From a virus, in the IMG/VR virus record IMGVR_UViG_3300044733_004699, positions 1 through 27,299 of that record: 27,299 nucleotides of DNA. One strand, written 5' to 3'. Position numbers and translations under genes: made by a program. Every line of letters begins with the position of its first letter. Position 1 is the stretch's first letter. Shown one piece after another: positions 25,557 through 27,299 of the stretch. The notes under the pieces are model-generated. The model did not search any database and was not told the DNA's origin. It saw only the letters and a list, made by a program, of their open reading frames with translations.

Positions 25557-25745
25557 CTAGCGAAAGGGTTGCAGGGCTTTCGCTTTATCACAAGCTCTCT
25601 CTGCAGTAAGTGCGCGTAAGTGAGCCCTTACGAGAACCAGAGTAAAGAGATTTTTCCGAAAATCAATAAGCAGTGTGCCAGTTTCTTATTGGCACATAAA
25701 ATTTGACGATGGGGCTAGCATTGGGAAGTCCTTTCCTCCAAATCA
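25557..25745. other. Hairpin-rich remainder of the divergent gap
   Basis: No gene is supported. It holds AGCGAAAG/CTTTCGCT (25557-25582, 8 bp), CGTAAG/CTTACG (25613-25630) and TGTGCCA/TGGCACA (25672-25694, 7 bp). The last shares its TGTGCC/GGCACA arms with 15001-15024. The stretch just before 25746 is pyrimidine-rich (CCTTTCCTCC), as at other starts here. Confidence 0.5.
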
Positions 25746-25928
25746 ATGGACTACGGCATAGCCCCTGAAATTCACACGGATGAATGGCTTAGCGCCAATG
25801 GTCATTCCAAGGAATGGCTGGAAAGGTGGTGCGCCAAGCCGCAGGTGGACAAGGAAGCCATCACCCATTGGCTCATCACCTACAAGCACAGCGATCCTCG
25901 CCTTGTCCCCCGCACGCGTCTCAAGTGA
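25746..25928 (+). CDS. Small protein of unknown function
   Basis: A 60-residue protein: MDYGIAPEIHTDEWLSANGH, SKEWLERWCAKPQVDKEAIT, HWLITYKHSDPRLVPRTRLK. Trp-rich and helical, ending basic. No family is recognised. Its TGA overlaps the GTG start of the next gene, so the two are coupled. It is the first plus-strand gene after module C. Confidence 0.65.
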   Translation: MDYGIAPEIHTDEWLSANGHSKEWLERWCAKPQVDKEAITHWLITYKHSDPRLVPRTRLK

Positions 25929-26092
25929 ACCCTTCCGAGCCCGATCAAGGCAAGATCATTCGTCTGCCTCGCAACGGCCCAAAGCCTGGTCAGTCCATGC
26001 AGGATTGGCTCTATGGCAAGGACAGAAGCGAGCGCCGAGAGATGGAGCGTCTTCGCTGGCAGACCAACAAGGCAAACAAAAAGGCCCCGTAA
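25925..26092 (+). CDS. 55-aa basic protein of unknown function
   Basis: From GTG overlapping the previous stop (GTGA) the frame codes NPSEPDQGKIIRLPRNGPKP, GQSMQDWLYGKDRSERREME and a Lys/Arg-rich end. The chosen start removes an out-of-place N-terminal extension present in the longer open frame to 25814. It resembles small nucleic-acid-binding phage proteins only in charge. A weak hairpin (GGCCCC/GGAGCC) overlaps its stop. Confidence 0.6.
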   Translation: MNPSEPDQGKIIRLPRNGPKPGQSMQDWLYGKDRSERREMERLRWQTNKANKKAP

Positions 26093-26139
26093 GGAGCCTT
26101 TAATAGAGGCGAAGCTTATTAAGGATTGAGACCCATCCT

Positions 26140-26289
26140 TTAATTACCGAAGCCCCGAAAGGGGCTTTTTAGCTGCCTAGCCTTTTCCTCCACTTCTGCT
26201 TTCACTTCATAATCTTGCTCAGCTTCTTCAATGATCTTTTCAATTTCCTCTTCGGAAGCTTGAGGCGATTGGTCCCAGATGATAGCCAT
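26140..26289 (-). CDS. 49-aa acidic coiled-coil protein
   Basis: A frame of 49 residues: MAIIWDQSPQASEEEIEKII, EEAEQDYEVKAEVEEKARQL, KSPFRGFGN. It is highly acidic and helical. Its last codons contain the AAGCCCC/GGGGCTT hairpin that also serves as a terminator for the opposing plus-strand genes. It lies 26 bp after the ATPase gene on the same strand. No family is recognised. Confidence 0.65.
   Translation of the reverse strand: MAIIWDQSPQASEEEIEKIIEEAEQDYEVKAEVEEKARQLKSPFRGFGN
26150..26170 (+). terminator. Plus-strand intrinsic terminator inside the opposing gene
   Basis: AAGCCCC-gaaa-GGGGCTT followed by TTT, with a GNRA loop. It ends the 25746-26092 transcript. The same bases code KSPFRG on the minus strand. 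Confidence 0.75.
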
Positions 26290-26315
26290 GGTCTTTTCAA
26301 TGGAATGAAAACAGT

Positions 26316-27296
26316 CTAGAAAAAGTCTTCTTCTTCTGCCTCTGCAGGGGCAGACTGAGGGGCAGGGTCAAAGTTGAACTCAGGCTCTTGATAGTCCCAA
26401 GATTGATACATCCTTGTCTTTTCTCCATTGGGACCATCTTGAAAGCTACTGGTGATAAGCCCTTGCCTCCTGGCCACTTCCAGCATCTTGCCAATAGCTG
26501 CCACGTCCCAATTGCCAGCCAAAGAGGCCACTTGCTGCTTGTTAAAACGCTCAGTCTTTCGCATGTTGATGGTGTTGACGGCTTGATCCAGTTCCTCCAG
26601 CGAACCACCAATGGGGCCTGTATAACGCCAGCCATAGTTCAAACTATCACGCTGCAGGGAATGCTTGCCCGTCAGGCCACTCCTACTCTTAAGCCATTCA
26701 AGAGTGAATTCATTGGGGTCGAAGTTGCCTTCAGAGCGAGTGAGCTTCACCACCTCACTAACGTTGTCTACAAAGCTGGTCGAATCTCGCAGGCCACCAC
26801 TCTTGTTCAAATGGTGAAGAATGAGAATTGAACAGCGATAGGTATTAGCAATATCTCGCAGGCCGTAAATTACATCGCCAGCATTGCTCTTGATTAAGTC
26901 AACATTCATTCCTGCAAGGCAGGCGGTGAGACTATCAATGGTGACGAATAAAGGGCGGTGCCTTCTCACATAGTCTTCTAGCTGTTTCATGTGGGCAAAG
27001 CGCCAGCTTTCCCAGAAACAAATGGTGCCCGGTTCCAAAGCTGCATCTTGATAGCCAATCACTCCCAGCTTCTCGCTGGTGTCTACCAAGGGTTCGTCAC
27101 TTTGAATGATGAGGCTTTTGCCTTTCATGCAACGCCTTCCGCTCCATGGCTGGCCCTGAGCAATGTTTAGCGCCCAGTTGTAAGCAACAGTACTTTTTCC
27201 AGTACCGCCGGATGCCGCCAAGAGCATCACACTGCCAAGGGGCATGATGCCTGCAATGAGCCATTCCCTAGCCTTGTCTGAATTGGCGATGGTCAT
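26316..27296 (-). CDS. RepA/KaiC-type P-loop ATPase (RecA-fold), possible replication protein
   Basis: A 326-residue protein with a RecA-fold ATPase core: Walker A GGTGKST (30-36), an IIQSDEP strand, Walker B FVTIDS ending at D121, and SILILHHLNKSGGLRDS near 154-170, the hexameric-helicase/RepA-type motif with paired His. The C-terminal third has a winged-helix-like segment and an acidic end (EAEEEDFF). The family (AAA_25, RepA-like) covers plasmid and phage replicative helicases and related ATPases; this one is likely a replication or recombination ATPase. The N-terminus is at the window edge and may extend beyond it. Confidence 0.8.
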   Translation of the reverse strand: MTIANSDKAREWLIAGIMPLGSVMLLAASGGTGKSTVAYNWALNIAQGQPWSGRRCMKGKSLIIQSDEPLVDTSEKLGVIGYQDAALEPGTICFWESWRFAHMKQLEDYVRRHRPLFVTIDSLTACLAGMNVDLIKSNAGDVIYGLRDIANTYRCSILILHHLNKSGGLRDSTSFVDNVSEVVKLTRSEGNFDPNEFTLEWLKSRSGLTGKHSLQRDSLNYGWRYTGPIGGSLEELDQAVNTINMRKTERFNKQQVASLAGNWDVAAIGKMLEVARRQGLITSSFQDGPNGEKTRMYQSWDYQEPEFNFDPAPQSAPAEAEEEDFF

Positions 27297-27299
27297 GGC

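Noticed and set aside
1-27299. CRISPR array, insertion sequence or integrase/attachment site
   Set aside because: No regularly spaced direct repeats with unique spacers, no transposase or integrase-like protein, and no tRNA-end duplication were found. The only array-like repeats are the 16-bp and 21-bp tandem units, which have no spacers.

Overview
This window reads as part of the genome of a tailed bacteriophage, most likely one infecting a unicellular cyanobacterium of the Synechococcus/Cyanobium type. The phage calls are a TerL terminase, a DUF1073-type portal, a Mu F-like head protein, DUF932 and HNH proteins, and long trains of small, tightly coupled genes. The cyanobacterial host is inferred from a very short class I ribonucleotide reductase like those of short-tailed cyanophages, small-protein families familiar from Synechococcus phages, and weak use of Shine-Dalgarno sites. 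The host is an inference, since no host marker was searched.

Layout. 1-2530: a sugar or surface-modification block with an FAD oxidoreductase on the plus strand, and a TIM-barrel isomerase and an SDR epimerase on the minus strand. The last two form the distal end of the portal operon. 2542-5254: head morphogenesis protein and portal (minus). A 66-bp divergent gap holding a perfect 17-bp palindrome separates them from a nuclease-like protein and TerL (plus, 5321-7179). 7228-8040: two small plus-strand genes, a run of hairpins and an unusual tRNA. 8022-12271: a minus-strand nucleotide-metabolism operon of three small proteins, nrdA, nrdB, an HNH homing endonuclease whose C-terminus copies that of NrdB, and a 70-aa protein.

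12272-13190: about 900 bp with no long gene but many RNA-like hairpins, including three copies of a recurring stem/GGG-loop module and a 37-aa single-span membrane peptide. A fourth module copy lies at 25504. 13191-14436: a DUF7227-like Cys-rich protein and two small genes. 14437-15342: about 900 bp packed with palindromes, two Fur-like 7-1-7 boxes around a tandem palindrome, and 21-bp iterons; this is a candidate replication origin or control region. 15343-19802: an early-type minus-strand cluster of small genes including DUF932. Four of its genes each carry their own promoter followed by an identical 5'-terminal GCGA-tetraloop hairpin.

19876-20734: an endonuclease VII-like nuclease and an RlpA-like secreted protein. 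20846-21056: a tiny plus-strand unit with a strong Shine-Dalgarno site and a terminator. 21156-25460: two coupled minus-strand operons of small proteins, one of which carries an HTH protein resembling a terminase small subunit. 25746-27296: two small plus-strand genes, a 49-aa acidic protein, and a RepA/KaiC-type P-loop ATPase at the right edge.

The points most worth following are the repeated RNA-like module (two copies upstream of the nrd operon), the HNH gene that ends in the NrdB tail, and the promoter-plus-hairpin leader cassette.
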